Assembly (NCBI RefSeq): GCF_000807925.1 | Contig: NZ_JRVC01000001.1 | Span: 310,001-374,000, forward strand | Reading direction: 5' to 3' | From: Novosphingobium subterraneum | GTDB lineage: Bacteria > Pseudomonadota > Alphaproteobacteria > Sphingomonadales > Sphingomonadaceae | DNA length: 64,000 bases | Part shown: positions 8,350 through 16,878 of the stretch, piece after piece | Numbering within the stretch: position 1 is the stretch's first letter | Layout of the letters: each line of letters begins with the position of its first letter | Translations under genes and position numbers: made by a program | Notes under the pieces: generated by a model | The model's input: the letters and a program-made list of their open reading frames with translations, nothing else | What the model was told of the DNA's origin: nothing | The model's database searches: none

Positions 8350-9377
8350 CGGCGCGCTCCAATATCCTCGGGGCGGGTTCCGCGTGATCCTTGGAGCTGC
8401 GGCTGCATGGCCTCGCGATGACCGCCGAACTCCTCGCGCATGGCCGAAAGCATCTTGTCGCCGAACGTATGCTCGTGGCGCGACCTGAACCGCGCATTCA
8501 ATGCGGCAGCCAGGACATTGGCCGGAACACCTTGCTTGATCGCGGTCGATACGGCCCAACGCCCCTCGCCGGAGTCGTCGACCTGTCCTTCGAGATGCAG
8601 CAGCTGGCCATCCTTGGCCAAAGCGCCCGCGATCAGGTCGAGCAGCCAGGAGGATACGACACTGCCCCGCCGCCAAACCTCGGCGATATCCGCGAGGTTG
8701 AATTCGTATCGAGCGCCTGTCCGATCGGCCAGGACCGAGGCGTTTCGCAGGATGTCGAAGCCTTCGGCGAACGCCTGCATCATCCCATATTCGATGGCGT
8801 TGTGAACCATCTTCGCGAAGTGTCCGGCGCCGTGGGGTCCGGCATGGACATATCCATGGTCCGGCCTCTGGTCTGCGCCCTGGCGTCCGATCGTCTGTGC
8901 CGCTGCGCCGATCCCGGGCGCCAGCGCCTTGAAGATCGGATCGATATGGGAGACCGCTTCGGGCGTTCCGCCGATCATCAGCGAGTAGCCGCGCTCGCGG
9001 CCCCAGATGCCGCCGCTCGTGCCCACATCGACGTAACCGATCCCGCTTTCAGCGAGCAGGGCCGCCCGGCGAAGATCATCTTCATAGAAGGTGTTTCCGC
9101 CATCGACGATGATGTCGCCGGGAGACAGGAGGTCCGACAGGGTGTGAATGGCCGTTTCGGTTGCGGAGCCGGCTGGCAGCATTATCCAGAGGACGCGCGG
9201 CGCGGACAGGGCTGCTACCAGCCCGGACAGATCACGTGCTGCTTGAGCTCCAGCTGCCGCGATTTCATCCACCCGCGCCAGGTCGAGATCGAAGGCAATG
9301 CAGCTGTGCCCTGCGGCCAGCAGCCTGCGGGCGATATTGCTGCCCATGCGGCCGAGCCCGACAATTCCGATTTGCAT
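8346..9377 (-). CDS. 6-phosphogluconate dehydrogenase-like protein (decarboxylating, short type)
   Basis: A 343-residue NAD(P)-dependent dehydrogenase of the short bacterial 6PGDH class (GntZ/YqeC-like). The N-terminus has the dinucleotide motif GLGRMG at residues 7-12, then the substrate motif DVGTSGGIWG and the catalytic-region segment HFAKMVHNAIEYG with Lys-x2-His-Asn. It probably oxidises 6-phosphogluconate to ribulose-5-phosphate. ATG 9377 directly starts the Rossmann strand; a second in-frame ATG at 9398 is possible. It is first in a two-gene operon with the LOG gene and has TACGTA-type box b upstream, suggesting redox or oxygen-linked control. Confidence 0.85.
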   Translation of the reverse strand: MQIGIVGLGRMGSNIARRLLAAGHSCIAFDLDLARVDEIAAAGAQAARDLSGLVAALSAPRVLWIMLPAGSATETAIHTLSDLLSPGDIIVDGGNTFYEDDLRRAALLAESGIGYVDVGTSGGIWGRERGYSLMIGGTPEAVSHIDPIFKALAPGIGAAAQTIGRQGADQRPDHGYVHAGPHGAGHFAKMVHNAIEYGMMQAFAEGFDILRNASVLADRTGARYEFNLADIAEVWRRGSVVSSWLLDLIAGALAKDGQLLHLEGQVDDSGEGRWAVSTAIKQGVPANVLAAALNARFRSRHEHTFGDKMLSAMREEFGGHREAMQPQLQGSRGTRPEDIGARR

Positions 9378-9492
9378 GCCGACCGTCCCCCTCTCCATCG
9401 TTTTTCGCTTCGAAGCGCGCCAGGCGAATATAGACCCGGCATGCGTTCGAGCGCCCTGACCTGGTGCAACTGCGGCGACGCGGCAAATAGCG

Positions 9493-9510
9493 CCATAGGT
9501 AGATGTCACA
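9493..9510 (-). promoter_or_regulatory. TACGTA-type box b (TACCTA variant) upstream of the 6PGDH-like gene
   Basis: The minus strand reads TGTGAC-ATC-TACCTATGG. The similarity to box f (24706-24723) extends beyond the box: over 27 bases (9493-9519 versus 24706-24732) 21 are identical, including a shared CTAG-G at the far end. It lies about 116 bases before ATG 9377. Box c, for the divergent beta-CASP gene, is only 30 bases away, so this gap holds back-to-back regulated promoters. Confidence 0.55.
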
Positions 9511-9539
9511 TTGCCCTAGGTCGCCGCGCGACCATTCGC

Positions 9540-9557
9540 TGCGAGCAATACGTATGG
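9540..9557 (+). promoter_or_regulatory. TACGTA box c upstream of the beta-CASP hydrolase gene
   Basis: The plus strand reads TGCGAG-CAA-TACGTATGG, ending 61 bases before ATG 9619. The 11-mer CAATACGTATG is identical to that in box d (11116-11126). Its position 60-70 bases before a start codon fits an activator site for a response regulator. Confidence 0.5.
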
Positions 9558-9618
9558 CCTTCGTCCCGCACGCCAGAGAAAATCGGTCCTAGAACCACGA
9601 TTTCGGGAGGCAACGTCC

Positions 9619-11106
9619 ATGCACAAGCACAAGAAGCACCGCGCGAAGGACAAGTCCCGCGGACATTTCCTCCCCGGCATCGAACCGCAGGCGAGACTTG
9701 ACGTAGAGCCTCGTCCGTCCGGACATGGACTTGCGATCGGTTTCTTTGGCGCCAGCGGAACCGTGACGGGATCGCGCTACCTTCTCGAAGACGATTCGAC
9801 GCGAATACTGGTGGATTGCGGACTGTTCCAGGGTGGCCGGGAGCTCAGGGGACTCAATTGGGCGCCGCCTCCGCCCGAGGTCGATGACGTCGAAACCATT
9901 CTCCTCACGCACGCGCACCTCGATCATTCCGGAGCGATCCCGCGCCTGGTTCGCAATGGCTGGAAAGGGCGGGTCATCGCGACGCGCGCCACGGCCGAAC
10001 TCTGCGAGCTGCTGCTTCCGGACAGCGGCCATCTCCAGGAGAAGGACGCCCAGTTCGCCAACCGGCGGGGCTATTCGCGGCATCGGCCCGCCTTGCCGCT
10101 CTACACCCAGAATGACGCTCTCAACGCACTGGAGCATTTCGAAGGTGTGGCTTTCGACGCAGCTGTAGAGGTCGCCCCCGGCATCTCCGCGCGCTTTCGC
10201 CGCGCCGGCCATATCCTTGGCGCAGCCTCGATCGAGATCGACTGGAAGGGCACGAGGATTCTCTTTTCAGGGGATTTGGGCCGCTACGACGATGCAGTCA
10301 TGTTCGATCCCACACCGCCGCCGGAAGCGGACTATCTGATCGTCGAATCCACGTACGGTGACCGTGAGCATGATGCGCTCTCGCCCGAACTGGCTTTGGG
10401 CGACAGTATCGAACGCTGCGTTGCACGCGGCGGGACGGTTGTAATTCCGGCGTTCGCGGTCGGGAGGGCGCAGTCGCTGCTCTACTACCTGTCCTTGCTC
10501 AAGCAAGCTGGGCGTTTGCAGGGCGTGCCGGTCTATCTCGATAGCCCGATGGCGATCGACGCCAGCGAGATCATGTGTGCCCACTCGGGCGGCCACCGTT
10601 TGTCCCGCGAGCAATGCAAAACGGCCTGCGCAGTCGCGCACTACGTCCGCGAATCCGAGGAATCGAAGGCCCTGACGGCAGATCGGAATCCGAAGGTCAT
10701 CATCTCGGCGAGCGGCATGGCCACGGGCGGGCGCGTGGTCCATCATCTCGCCCAGTTCGCGCCCGACCCCAAGAACCTCATTCTATTCGCAGGGTTTCAG
10801 GCCGCCGGAACCCGCGGGGCCGCGCTTGTTGCCGGGGCAACGACGATCCGGATCTTCGGCGAAGAGGTGCCGGTCCTTGCCGAGGTGACCAACCTCTCGA
10901 TGCTGTCGGCGCATGCCGATTGCAATGAGATCATGCGCTGGCTTTCGGGCATGCCGCAGGCGCCGCGAAGGACCTTTGTGACGCACGGCGAAGCCAGCGC
11001 CTCGGCGACGATGGCTGAACGGATCGCACGCGAACTTGGTTGGCACTGCGAAACTCCCCGGCTGGGCAGCTGGGGCGATATAGCGCTGGCCACGGACCAC
11101 GCCTGA
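9619..11106 (+). CDS. Metallo-beta-lactamase-fold RNA hydrolase with beta-CASP domain
   Basis: A 495-residue member of the RNA-processing (CPSF/Ysh1-like) MBL group. The metal site THAHLDHSG has His98, His100, Asp102 and His103; further metal-site motifs are the RAGHILGA segment, FSGDLG, and ESTYGDR starting the beta-CASP domain. ASGMATGGRVVHHL and a late VTHGE complete the family pattern. The N-terminal ~30 residues are Lys/His/Arg-rich, which could bind RNA. Known relatives act as exo- or endoribonucleases. It is monocistronic, divergent from the 6PGDH-like gene, with box c upstream, so it may adjust RNA turnover under the same stimulus. Confidence 0.88.
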   Translation: MHKHKKHRAKDKSRGHFLPGIEPQARLDVEPRPSGHGLAIGFFGASGTVTGSRYLLEDDSTRILVDCGLFQGGRELRGLNWAPPPPEVDDVETILLTHAHLDHSGAIPRLVRNGWKGRVIATRATAELCELLLPDSGHLQEKDAQFANRRGYSRHRPALPLYTQNDALNALEHFEGVAFDAAVEVAPGISARFRRAGHILGAASIEIDWKGTRILFSGDLGRYDDAVMFDPTPPPEADYLIVESTYGDREHDALSPELALGDSIERCVARGGTVVIPAFAVGRAQSLLYYLSLLKQAGRLQGVPVYLDSPMAIDASEIMCAHSGGHRLSREQCKTACAVAHYVRESEESKALTADRNPKVIISASGMATGGRVVHHLAQFAPDPKNLILFAGFQAAGTRGAALVAGATTIRIFGEEVPVLAEVTNLSMLSAHADCNEIMRWLSGMPQAPRRTFVTHGEASASATMAERIARELGWHCETPRLGSWGDIALATDHA

Positions 11107-11109
11107 CGA

Positions 11110-11127
11110 TGTGACCAATACGTATGT
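11110..11127 (+). promoter_or_regulatory. TACGTA box d upstream of the 11223 gene
   Basis: The plus strand reads TGTGAC-CAA-TACGTATGT. It shares the TGTGAC half with boxes b and f and CAATACGTATG with box c, which links the sub-variants of the element. It ends 96 bases before ATG 11223 and begins just after the beta-CASP stop codon. Confidence 0.5.
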
Positions 11128-11222
11128 CAAGCCGGGACGCGGGTCCTTATCCCAATGAATGAAGACAGGATCTTCCCCATTAGGCCTGGGGCCGGCCTCC
11201 AAATTTCGCGAAGGAGTCGATC

Positions 11223-11582
11223 ATGTTGAAGAAGTCCCTCACCGCCGCGTTCGCTGGAATTGCCTTGCTCGGCGCGACCCCTGTCCTGTCGCAGGGCATC
11301 GGCCACACCTGGTTTATGCGCGGCACCATCGTCGAAGTCGGTTCAACCGGAACAGTCGTTTGCATCGGCAAAGCCGACGGTGCCGAGGTCGGACAGGTTC
11401 TCGACGTCTATCGGATCGTCCCTCATACTGGCCCGCAAAAGGGCACGGGCCCGAGTTTTCACCGCAAGGAGGTCGGCGAAGTCAGGATCGATCACGTTTT
11501 CGACGACCATTTCGCCCACGTCACCGTCGTCAGCGGCAAGCCGGCTCGCAACGATATCGTCGAACTGCAGCGCAGTCACTAA
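11223..11582 (+). CDS. Small exported protein with a FlgT-C-like beta-barrel domain, function unknown
   Basis: A 119-residue protein with a signal peptide (residues 1-24, ATPVLSQ) and AAGGAG about 6 bases before the ATG. The mature part has alternating strands (RGTIVEVGSTGTVVCIG, DGAEVGQVLDVYRI, VGEVRIDHVFDDHFAHVTVVSG) that resemble the small C-terminal domain of FlgT and related periplasmic SH3-like barrels. I infer a periplasmic beta-barrel of unknown role. Box d lies upstream, and a MerR regulator follows on the same strand after ~180 bp. Confidence 0.6.
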   Translation: MLKKSLTAAFAGIALLGATPVLSQGIGHTWFMRGTIVEVGSTGTVVCIGKADGAEVGQVLDVYRIVPHTGPQKGTGPSFHRKEVGEVRIDHVFDDHFAHVTVVSGKPARNDIVELQRSH

Positions 11583-11763
11583 GCGCGGCCAGCCGCGCGC
11601 GCGGCGGCGGTCTATGGGCACGTTGGCCTTTCCCACCGGAGGGCCAACGACCCCTACTCCCCGTGCGAGGCGCTGCACGGCCGGGACGCCCAACAACGGT
11701 TCCAAGCGGAAACCGCCTGCACACAAGATGCAGCGCCCGGCCAGCCACATTGGGATGGATGCC

Positions 11764-12204
11764 ATGGCAGGATTGAAGATAGGAGAGTTCGCCGCAGCCG
11801 CCGGCGTGGGCCGCGATGCGGTTCGCCATTACGAACGCATCGGCCTGTTGCCTGCGGTGGTCAGAAATGGCGCAGGCTACCGGGTCTACAGCGACGACGA
11901 CCTCGAGCGGCTGCAATGCATTCGCCACGTCCACGAAGCGGGCTTCAGCCTCGAACAGACCCGCGATTTGCTCGAAGCATCGACAGCAAACCGCGATCGG
12001 ATCGAGACGCTGCTCGGCGTCACGCGCGCGAAGCTCGACGCCGCGAGGGACAATGTCGAGTGGCTCTCGGAAGTCGTAACGTTCCTGACCAGCCTGGTCG
12101 CCGCAACGCCGCTAGACGAAGCCCAGCCCCTGTGGGTCGGTTTTCAGGCGGGAAGATGTGCAACGCGGCGCCGCAGATCGCGCTTCGCGCGAGGCAATTG
12201 CTAA
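11764..12204 (+). CDS. MerR-family transcriptional regulator (heavy-metal-type)
   Basis: A 146-residue MerR protein: the N-terminal winged HTH is typical (IGEFAAAAGVGRDAVRHYER then IGLLPAVVRNGAGYRVY), followed by the arginine-rich wing, the FIRHV-like block and a long dimerisation helix. Family members twist promoters with 19-20 bp spacers in response to metals or redox cues. The usual pair of metal-binding Cys is not evident; the only late Cys residues are in a basic tail (RCATRRRR, RGNC). In-frame ATGs at 11755 and 11764 are both possible. Its neighbours suggest control of the lipoprotein and reductase genes downstream. Confidence 0.8.
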   Translation: MAGLKIGEFAAAAGVGRDAVRHYERIGLLPAVVRNGAGYRVYSDDDLERLQCIRHVHEAGFSLEQTRDLLEASTANRDRIETLLGVTRAKLDAARDNVEWLSEVVTFLTSLVAATPLDEAQPLWVGFQAGRCATRRRRSRFARGNC

Positions 12205-12231
12205 TCATTACCAAGAAAGAAAGGACCGAAT

Positions 12232-12567
12232 ATGGCTTACCTAAATCGCAAGGCACTGTCGTGGACTGGCTTCGGTCTGGCGCTTGCAGGCGCCCTCGCG
12301 CTGTCGGCCTGCAACAGCAAGGACAAAGAGGCCACCCCCAGCGCGGCAGCCACCGACGCCGCAAGCGAGACAGGAGCCAGCGACGCGACCAATTCCACGG
12401 CAGCCGACGATATGCACAACCGGATGGAGGCCGACCAGCGCCAGAAGATGGATCACGACAGCATGCGCATGGGTCCGGGAATGAACCACCCCGCTACCCC
12501 GGCTCCCGACTCGCAGCCAACCAACCAGAGCAGTTCGATGCCAAGCGGGGGCATGCAGGACATGTAG
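12232..12567 (+). CDS. Met/His-rich putative lipoprotein
   Basis: A 111-residue protein with a lipobox (LSAC, Cys27), so probably anchored to a membrane on the periplasmic side. After a Thr/Ala/Ser linker comes a Met/His/Asp-rich tail (MHNRMEADQRQKMDHDSMRM and a final GGMQDM) that could bind copper. AAAGGA lies before the ATG. It stands between the MerR gene and the reductase gene and is probably co-transcribed with the latter, whose N-terminus also carries His/Met-rich segments. Confidence 0.6.
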   Translation: MAYLNRKALSWTGFGLALAGALALSACNSKDKEATPSAAATDAASETGASDATNSTAADDMHNRMEADQRQKMDHDSMRMGPGMNHPATPAPDSQPTNQSSSMPSGGMQDM

Positions 12568-12587
12568 GCGGCGATCGAGCGTTCCCC

Positions 12588-14516
12588 ATGTCGATGCCGA
12601 AGCCCCGATGCGCTGTGATCGCTATCGCTGCGTGTGCGCTGGCAATGCCGGCGCACGCGCAGGACGGCGACGAGCACAGCGCGCATCATCCAGGCGGTGC
12701 CGCGCCGTCGCCCATGGCTACGCCCTCCCCCATGAGCAGCAACGGCGGGGCCAAGCCGGGCGGCCAGCCCGCCGCCGATAGCGCCATGTCCGCGATGATG
12801 CAGGACATGATGCAGGAGATGATGGGCGGAGAAGGCGAACATGGCGGAGCGAACCGGCGCGGTCCGTTTTTCGCCAAACTGCTGACATTGCCAGCCACTT
12901 CGGCCGAGGAGAAGCAGGCTCTGGCCAGCCAGGCGGAACAGCGCGTCTCAGACGGCTTGGCAATGGTCGAAGCGGCCAACGCGGCGGCAATGCACGCCGC
13001 GACCCCGCAAGCCCGGCTCGATGCGGCAAAGAAGTTGCGCGAAGGGCTCGATCTTCTGAAGAGCGGTGCTGCCGGTCAAGCCGCGCTTGCGAGCGAAGCG
13101 CAAGCTCCGATCGCGGCGCAGACCTGGTTTCGCGACCAGCTCGGCATCGCCGATCCGGCGCATGCAAGCGCTCGGCAATTGTTTGGACTTTCGCCTTCGC
13201 ACTTCTTGCTCATGCTCTTCCTCGCCTTGGTCAGCGCCAGTCTAATCGCGCTGCAAGTGCTCCGGCTTCGCCGTGTCCGGACGCTGATGGGTGCGGCGAA
13301 TGCCGCGAGCGGCCCTTCGGTCGCGGCGCCCGTTGCCGCCCTCGCCAGGACCTCGGGGCAACCGCTGCCGGAATCGCTTCCCCCGGCTCGCGACGCCGTG
13401 CCGACGCAAGACGTCCCACCGGCTGCGGCCTTGCGTCCTTCGAAACGGTGGTCGGGCCAGCTAAAGGTCGTTCAGATCGTTCGCGAGACGCCTACGGTCC
13501 AAACCTTCCGATTGGCCGATCCCGGCGCGGATCGCCTGCCATTCGACTTTCTGCCGGGCCAATTCTTGCAGGTGGAGGTCACCCCGCAAGCGGACAAAGC
13601 CGTGCGAAGATCCTACACGATCGCCTCCTCGCCGACGCAACGGGCCTACGTCGAACTCACCGTCAAGCGCGAGGAACAGGGCGCGGTTTCGAAGTTTCTC
13701 CACGATGAGGTCAAGACTGGCGATCTGCTCAAGGTGACGGGCCCCTTCGGTGAGTTCACCTTCACCGGAACCGATGCCGAGAGCATCGTCCTGATCGCCG
13801 GGGGCGTCGGCATCACACCGATGATGTCGGTGCTGCGCTATCTTACCGACATCGCCTGGCCAGGAGAGATCTTCTTCCTCTATGGCGCGCGCTCGACCGA
13901 AGAATTCGTCTTTCGCGACGAGCTCGAACGGCTGGAGCGACGCTTCGCCAACCTTCATGTGATGGCCGCAATGCAACGCTCCGCGGGCACCGTCTGGCTT
14001 GGGCCGGAAGGGCCGATCACCCTGGAAATGCTGCGCGCCGCTGTGCCGGACATAGCCAAGCGCCGGGTCCACCTGTGCGGTCCCCCCGGCATGATGGCGG
14101 CAATGCGCGCGCAGCTCGCGGAGCTTGGCGTGCCCGAGGCGCAGTTGCACACCGAGGCATTTGGCCCTGCCTCCTTGCCGGACAACGCGGCTGAGATCGA
14201 AACGAAAGAGCGTCCGGCGGCGGCACGCACGAAGCGCAAGGATGCCGTGGCGCCAACAACGGTGACCTTTGCGGTCTCGGGCGTCTCGGCCCCGCTGTCC
14301 GCAGAGGAGACTGTGCTGGAAGCCGCCGAAGACGCCGGCGTCGAGATTTCCTATGCCTGCAGAATTGGCGAATGTGGCGTCTGCGTCACCAAGCTGATCT
14401 CGGGTGAAGTCACGATGGCGGTCGAGACCGGTCTCGATCCGGAGGACAAGCAAAAGGGTTACATTCTGGCGTGCCAGGCGAAGAGCGCCGGACAGCCGCT
14501 GGTGGTGGAAGCCTGA
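12588..14516 (+). CDS. Membrane-anchored flavin/2Fe-2S oxidoreductase with Met/His-rich periplasmic N-domain
   Basis: A 642-residue fusion. Residues 1-24 are a signal sequence; residues 25 to ~200 form a periplasmic domain with His/Met clusters (MMQDMMQEMM) and helical repeats. A transmembrane segment at about 203-225 is followed by a linker and, on the cytoplasmic side, a ferredoxin-NADP-reductase-type unit: FAD motif RRSYTIASS, NAD(P) motifs GGVGITPMM and LCGPPGMM, and a C-terminal plant-type 2Fe-2S domain with CRIGECGVC and a fourth Cys in ILACQ. I infer NAD(P)H oxidation in the cytoplasm with electrons passed to the cytochrome b encoded next (ATG overlaps its stop). The start is the first ATG after the lipoprotein gene. 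Confidence 0.82.
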   Translation: MSMPKPRCAVIAIAACALAMPAHAQDGDEHSAHHPGGAAPSPMATPSPMSSNGGAKPGGQPAADSAMSAMMQDMMQEMMGGEGEHGGANRRGPFFAKLLTLPATSAEEKQALASQAEQRVSDGLAMVEAANAAAMHAATPQARLDAAKKLREGLDLLKSGAAGQAALASEAQAPIAAQTWFRDQLGIADPAHASARQLFGLSPSHFLLMLFLALVSASLIALQVLRLRRVRTLMGAANAASGPSVAAPVAALARTSGQPLPESLPPARDAVPTQDVPPAAALRPSKRWSGQLKVVQIVRETPTVQTFRLADPGADRLPFDFLPGQFLQVEVTPQADKAVRRSYTIASSPTQRAYVELTVKREEQGAVSKFLHDEVKTGDLLKVTGPFGEFTFTGTDAESIVLIAGGVGITPMMSVLRYLTDIAWPGEIFFLYGARSTEEFVFRDELERLERRFANLHVMAAMQRSAGTVWLGPEGPITLEMLRAAVPDIAKRRVHLCGPPGMMAAMRAQLAELGVPEAQLHTEAFGPASLPDNAAEIETKERPAAARTKRKDAVAPTTVTFAVSGVSAPLSAEETVLEAAEDAGVEISYACRIGECGVCVTKLISGEVTMAVETGLDPEDKQKGYILACQAKSAGQPLVVEA

Positions 14517-15241
14517 TGCGCGAGCGCGGTGATATCCTGGTTGCTCTCATGGTCGCGTTCGTGATCCTCTTCCCGTTGGGATATCTGCTGCACGTCTCTC
14601 CGCGCTTCCCGGGCAGCCTGGCTGGCGGGGTCATTGGCATCGCGGCTGCGGTGCTGATGCTGCTGACCTTGCCCTATGTCCTGGTCAAGCACGTCAAATC
14701 GATCGCCGAGGCGACCGCGCACCGTGTCAGCAAGCCGACGCTGCTGGCGATTCACATCTACGCCGGGGTTCTGGCCGCGATCCTCGGCCTCGTCCACGCC
14801 GCGCATAGCTTGGAGAGCCCGGCCGGATTGGTCTTGACCGGGACGCTATTGCTGACGGTCTTGAGCGGCTACATCGGCCGCTATTTGCTGGGCCAGTTGG
14901 CTAAGGCGCTGCGCGGACGGAAATCCGAACTGGCCTCGCTACAAGCGGCGCTTCTTGGCCTCGACGCGACCATTGCCAAGGAGGCGGAAGCGCCCCCGCT
15001 GCGCCGCTGGCACAGATTGTTGTTCGTCTCCGCCGAGCGGCCCGCCGATCCCGCCGCGAAGGACGCTGAATCCCTGGCCGGAGCAATGGTGGACATGGAA
15101 TTCGCGGTGCGGGCGGAAAGCGCAACCGATGCCCTGTTCGGCAAGTGGCGGTGGCTGCACATCGTGGTCGGCTGCATTCTCTACGCCGTCCTTGTCGTCC
15201 ACATCGGCGCCGCGATCTATTTCGGATTGCGCTGGATATGA
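14516..15241 (+). CDS. Integral membrane cytochrome b-like protein
   Basis: A 241-residue protein with about five hydrophobic segments: residues ~7-25, 35-60, 75-95, 105-125, and 205-235 at the C-terminus. Pairs of membrane His (LAIHIYAGVLAAILGLVHAAHS and, in the last helix region, LHIVVGCILYAVLVVHIG) are well placed for heme b, as in cytochrome b561/ferric-reductase-like proteins. A ~70-residue soluble loop lies between helices. The ATG overlaps the stop of the reductase gene and its own stop overlaps the start of a multiheme cytochrome gene, so the three form one translation unit, most likely an electron path across the inner membrane. Confidence 0.72.
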   Translation: MRERGDILVALMVAFVILFPLGYLLHVSPRFPGSLAGGVIGIAAAVLMLLTLPYVLVKHVKSIAEATAHRVSKPTLLAIHIYAGVLAAILGLVHAAHSLESPAGLVLTGTLLLTVLSGYIGRYLLGQLAKALRGRKSELASLQAALLGLDATIAKEAEAPPLRRWHRLLFVSAERPADPAAKDAESLAGAMVDMEFAVRAESATDALFGKWRWLHIVVGCILYAVLVVHIGAAIYFGLRWI

Positions 15242-15960
15242 GGTTTGCGCGCCTCCTTTTTTGGCTCTTCGTTCTCGCGACCGTGGCTCTGCTGGTGGGT
15301 GCGCCATTGGCCTTGCGCACGAACGCGCCTTCCGAGGCCGGGATTGTGGAGCGTTTTGTCGCTCCCGGACCCTTGTCGAGCGCCCACCGGTCGCTGGCCG
15401 GACAATGCGCCAGCTGCCACACGCCCCTCAAGGGAGTTGAGGCGAAGACCTGCCTGTCATGCCACGCCGGAACCGAGTTCGGGGACAAGCAATCGACCAT
15501 GTTCCATTCCCAGGCCACGCAATGCAGTTCCTGCCATGTCGAGCATCAGGGCAATCAGGGGATTGTCCAAATGAGCCACGCCGCGTTGCTCGATCCGAAG
15601 AACTGGAGCGGCCCGGCTCTGCAAATGCAATCCCGCAAACCCCTGGCGACGTCCGGTGCGACGCTCGATTGTGCGAGCTGCCATTCGATCAGGGACAAGC
15701 ATCTCGGGCTGTTCGGCGCCGATTGCGCCACCTGCCACAGCACCGATTCGTGGACGATTGCCAGCTATCGCCACCCTTCGACCAATTCGACGCAGTGCGT
15801 CGAGTGTCACAAAGCGCCTCCCAGCCACTATATGGAACACTTCAGCATGGTTTCGCAGCGGGCCGCACGCGAGAAGGCCCGGGTCGATCAGTGCTATTCC
15901 TGCCATACCACCGACAGCTTCAACAACATCCGGCGCCGGGGGTGGTATGATCACCATTAA
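15238..15960 (+). CDS. Seven-heme c-type cytochrome, membrane-anchored, periplasmic
   Basis: A 240-residue protein with an uncleaved-looking N-terminal membrane helix (residues 3-25) and seven CXXCH heme-attachment motifs, in order CASCH, CLSCH, CSSCH, CASCH, CATCH, CVECH and CYSCH. Many additional His (for example FHSQ, VEHQ, YRHP) could be distal ligands. It resembles cytochrome c3/NapC-NrfH-like multiheme proteins and should accept electrons from the cytochrome b encoded upstream and pass them to a periplasmic acceptor. The terminal acceptor is not encoded as an obvious reductase nearby. The start overlaps the previous stop (ATGA). Confidence 0.88.
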   Translation: MRFARLLFWLFVLATVALLVGAPLALRTNAPSEAGIVERFVAPGPLSSAHRSLAGQCASCHTPLKGVEAKTCLSCHAGTEFGDKQSTMFHSQATQCSSCHVEHQGNQGIVQMSHAALLDPKNWSGPALQMQSRKPLATSGATLDCASCHSIRDKHLGLFGADCATCHSTDSWTIASYRHPSTNSTQCVECHKAPPSHYMEHFSMVSQRAAREKARVDQCYSCHTTDSFNNIRRRGWYDHH

Positions 15961-16390
15961 CGCGCCCTGGCTAAGCCAGTTTTTCCACCTGGCCGTCGTC
16001 GTTCTGGATCTGGCCGGCACCTTGGTCATCCTGGTCGGCGCGGCCTATGCCAGTGGCGTGTTTCTCCGGGCGTTTCGAGGGAGCGACCGGTCGCGCGCCT
16101 ATCTCGCCTTCCGTTCGACGCTGGGGCGCAGCATTCTTCTGGGTCTCGAATTCCTGGTCGCAGGCGACATCGTCAAATCGCTGGTGATCAACCCGACAAT
16201 CGCCGACCTGGTCGTACTGGCCGGGCTGGTCCTGGTGCGCACGTTCCTCAGCATCTCGCTCGGTGTCGAGATCAATGGCCATTGGCCCTGGCAGGATACC
16301 GTCATGGCGCGTCATCGCTCGCTTGCCGCAGGTAGCGGTGGCCAACCCGGCTGCGGGGAGAATCCCGGGATCGATCCAAACGGTTCATGA
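15947..16390 (+). CDS. DUF1622-family membrane protein
   Basis: A 147-residue protein with three hydrophobic helices (residues ~12-40, 60-80, 85-105) and the conserved pattern of DUF1622: a RSTLGRSILLGLEFLVAGDI block followed by a VRTFLSISLGVEI helix. The function of this family is unknown. Its start lies inside the end of the cytochrome gene (14-nt overlap), so it belongs to the same operon and may help assemble or anchor the electron-transfer complex. The C-terminal ~40 residues after GHWPWQ are variable and look disordered. Confidence 0.75.
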   Translation: MITINAPWLSQFFHLAVVVLDLAGTLVILVGAAYASGVFLRAFRGSDRSRAYLAFRSTLGRSILLGLEFLVAGDIVKSLVINPTIADLVVLAGLVLVRTFLSISLGVEINGHWPWQDTVMARHRSLAAGSGGQPGCGENPGIDPNGS

Positions 16391-16401
16391 TGGAGGTAAG
16401 G

Positions 16402-16767
16402 ATGATCGAACGCAGAACCCTGTTGGCGAGCGGTACGGCGCTTCTCGCTTCAGGAGTGGCAAGCGGCGCTGTCGCAAGCGATGGTTCGGGGCACGCCGCA
16501 GCAATGGCGATGCCGATGAAGGACTGCATCGATCTTTGCGCCGCGTCGCATGCCATGTGTTTGGAGACGGCGAACTATGTCGCAAGCTCGAGCCGATCGC
16601 CGGCCAGCGCCCCGCTGCTCACGCTCCTGAGCGATTGTGCGGACGCTTGCGACCAGTGCGCTCGCGAATGCGAGCAGCGGCGTGACGACCCGCAGCTGAC
16701 CCATTGCGCTGAAGCCTGTAGACGGTGTGCGGAAGGCTGCCGCCATATGGCCGCGATGGCCGACTGA
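16402..16767 (+). CDS. Exported four-helix-bundle copper-binding (DUF326/Csp-like) protein
   Basis: A 121-residue protein with a twin-arginine signal (ERRTLLASGTALLASG) and about a dozen Cys in the spaced helical pattern of DUF326 copper-storage proteins: DCIDLCAASHAMC, then CADACDQCARECEQ, then HCAEACRRCAEGC. Such proteins bind many Cu(I) ions inside a helix bundle; here export by Tat implies folding, perhaps with cofactor, in the cytoplasm. GGAGG (16392-16396) lies 5 bases before ATG 16402, so this start is preferred over 16387. It ends the cytochrome operon, which hints that copper and electron transfer are linked. Confidence 0.82.
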   Translation: MIERRTLLASGTALLASGVASGAVASDGSGHAAAMAMPMKDCIDLCAASHAMCLETANYVASSSRSPASAPLLTLLSDCADACDQCARECEQRRDDPQLTHCAEACRRCAEGCRHMAAMAD

Positions 16768-16776
16768 ACGGGGCGC

Positions 16777-16794
16777 TTCGCAAACTACGTATAG
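16777..16794 (+). promoter_or_regulatory. TACGTA box e upstream of the 16879 gene
   Basis: The plus strand reads TTCGCA-AAC-TACGTATAG, ending 84 bases before ATG 16879. It matches box a in the left half (TTCGC) and shares the exact 10-mer CTACGTATAG. Both precede genes for small Met-rich secreted proteins. Confidence 0.55.
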
Positions 16795-16878
16795 TTTCAA
16801 GCGGCGGGTGGTCCCATTGCAGAGCCAAGAAGCGGCGAGAAAAACGCAAGAGTATCGCCAGTTTAGCGGAGACGCGAA

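Noticed and set aside
15947..16390. DUF1622 gene considered as part of a transporter
   Set aside because: Only three helices and no transport motif are visible.
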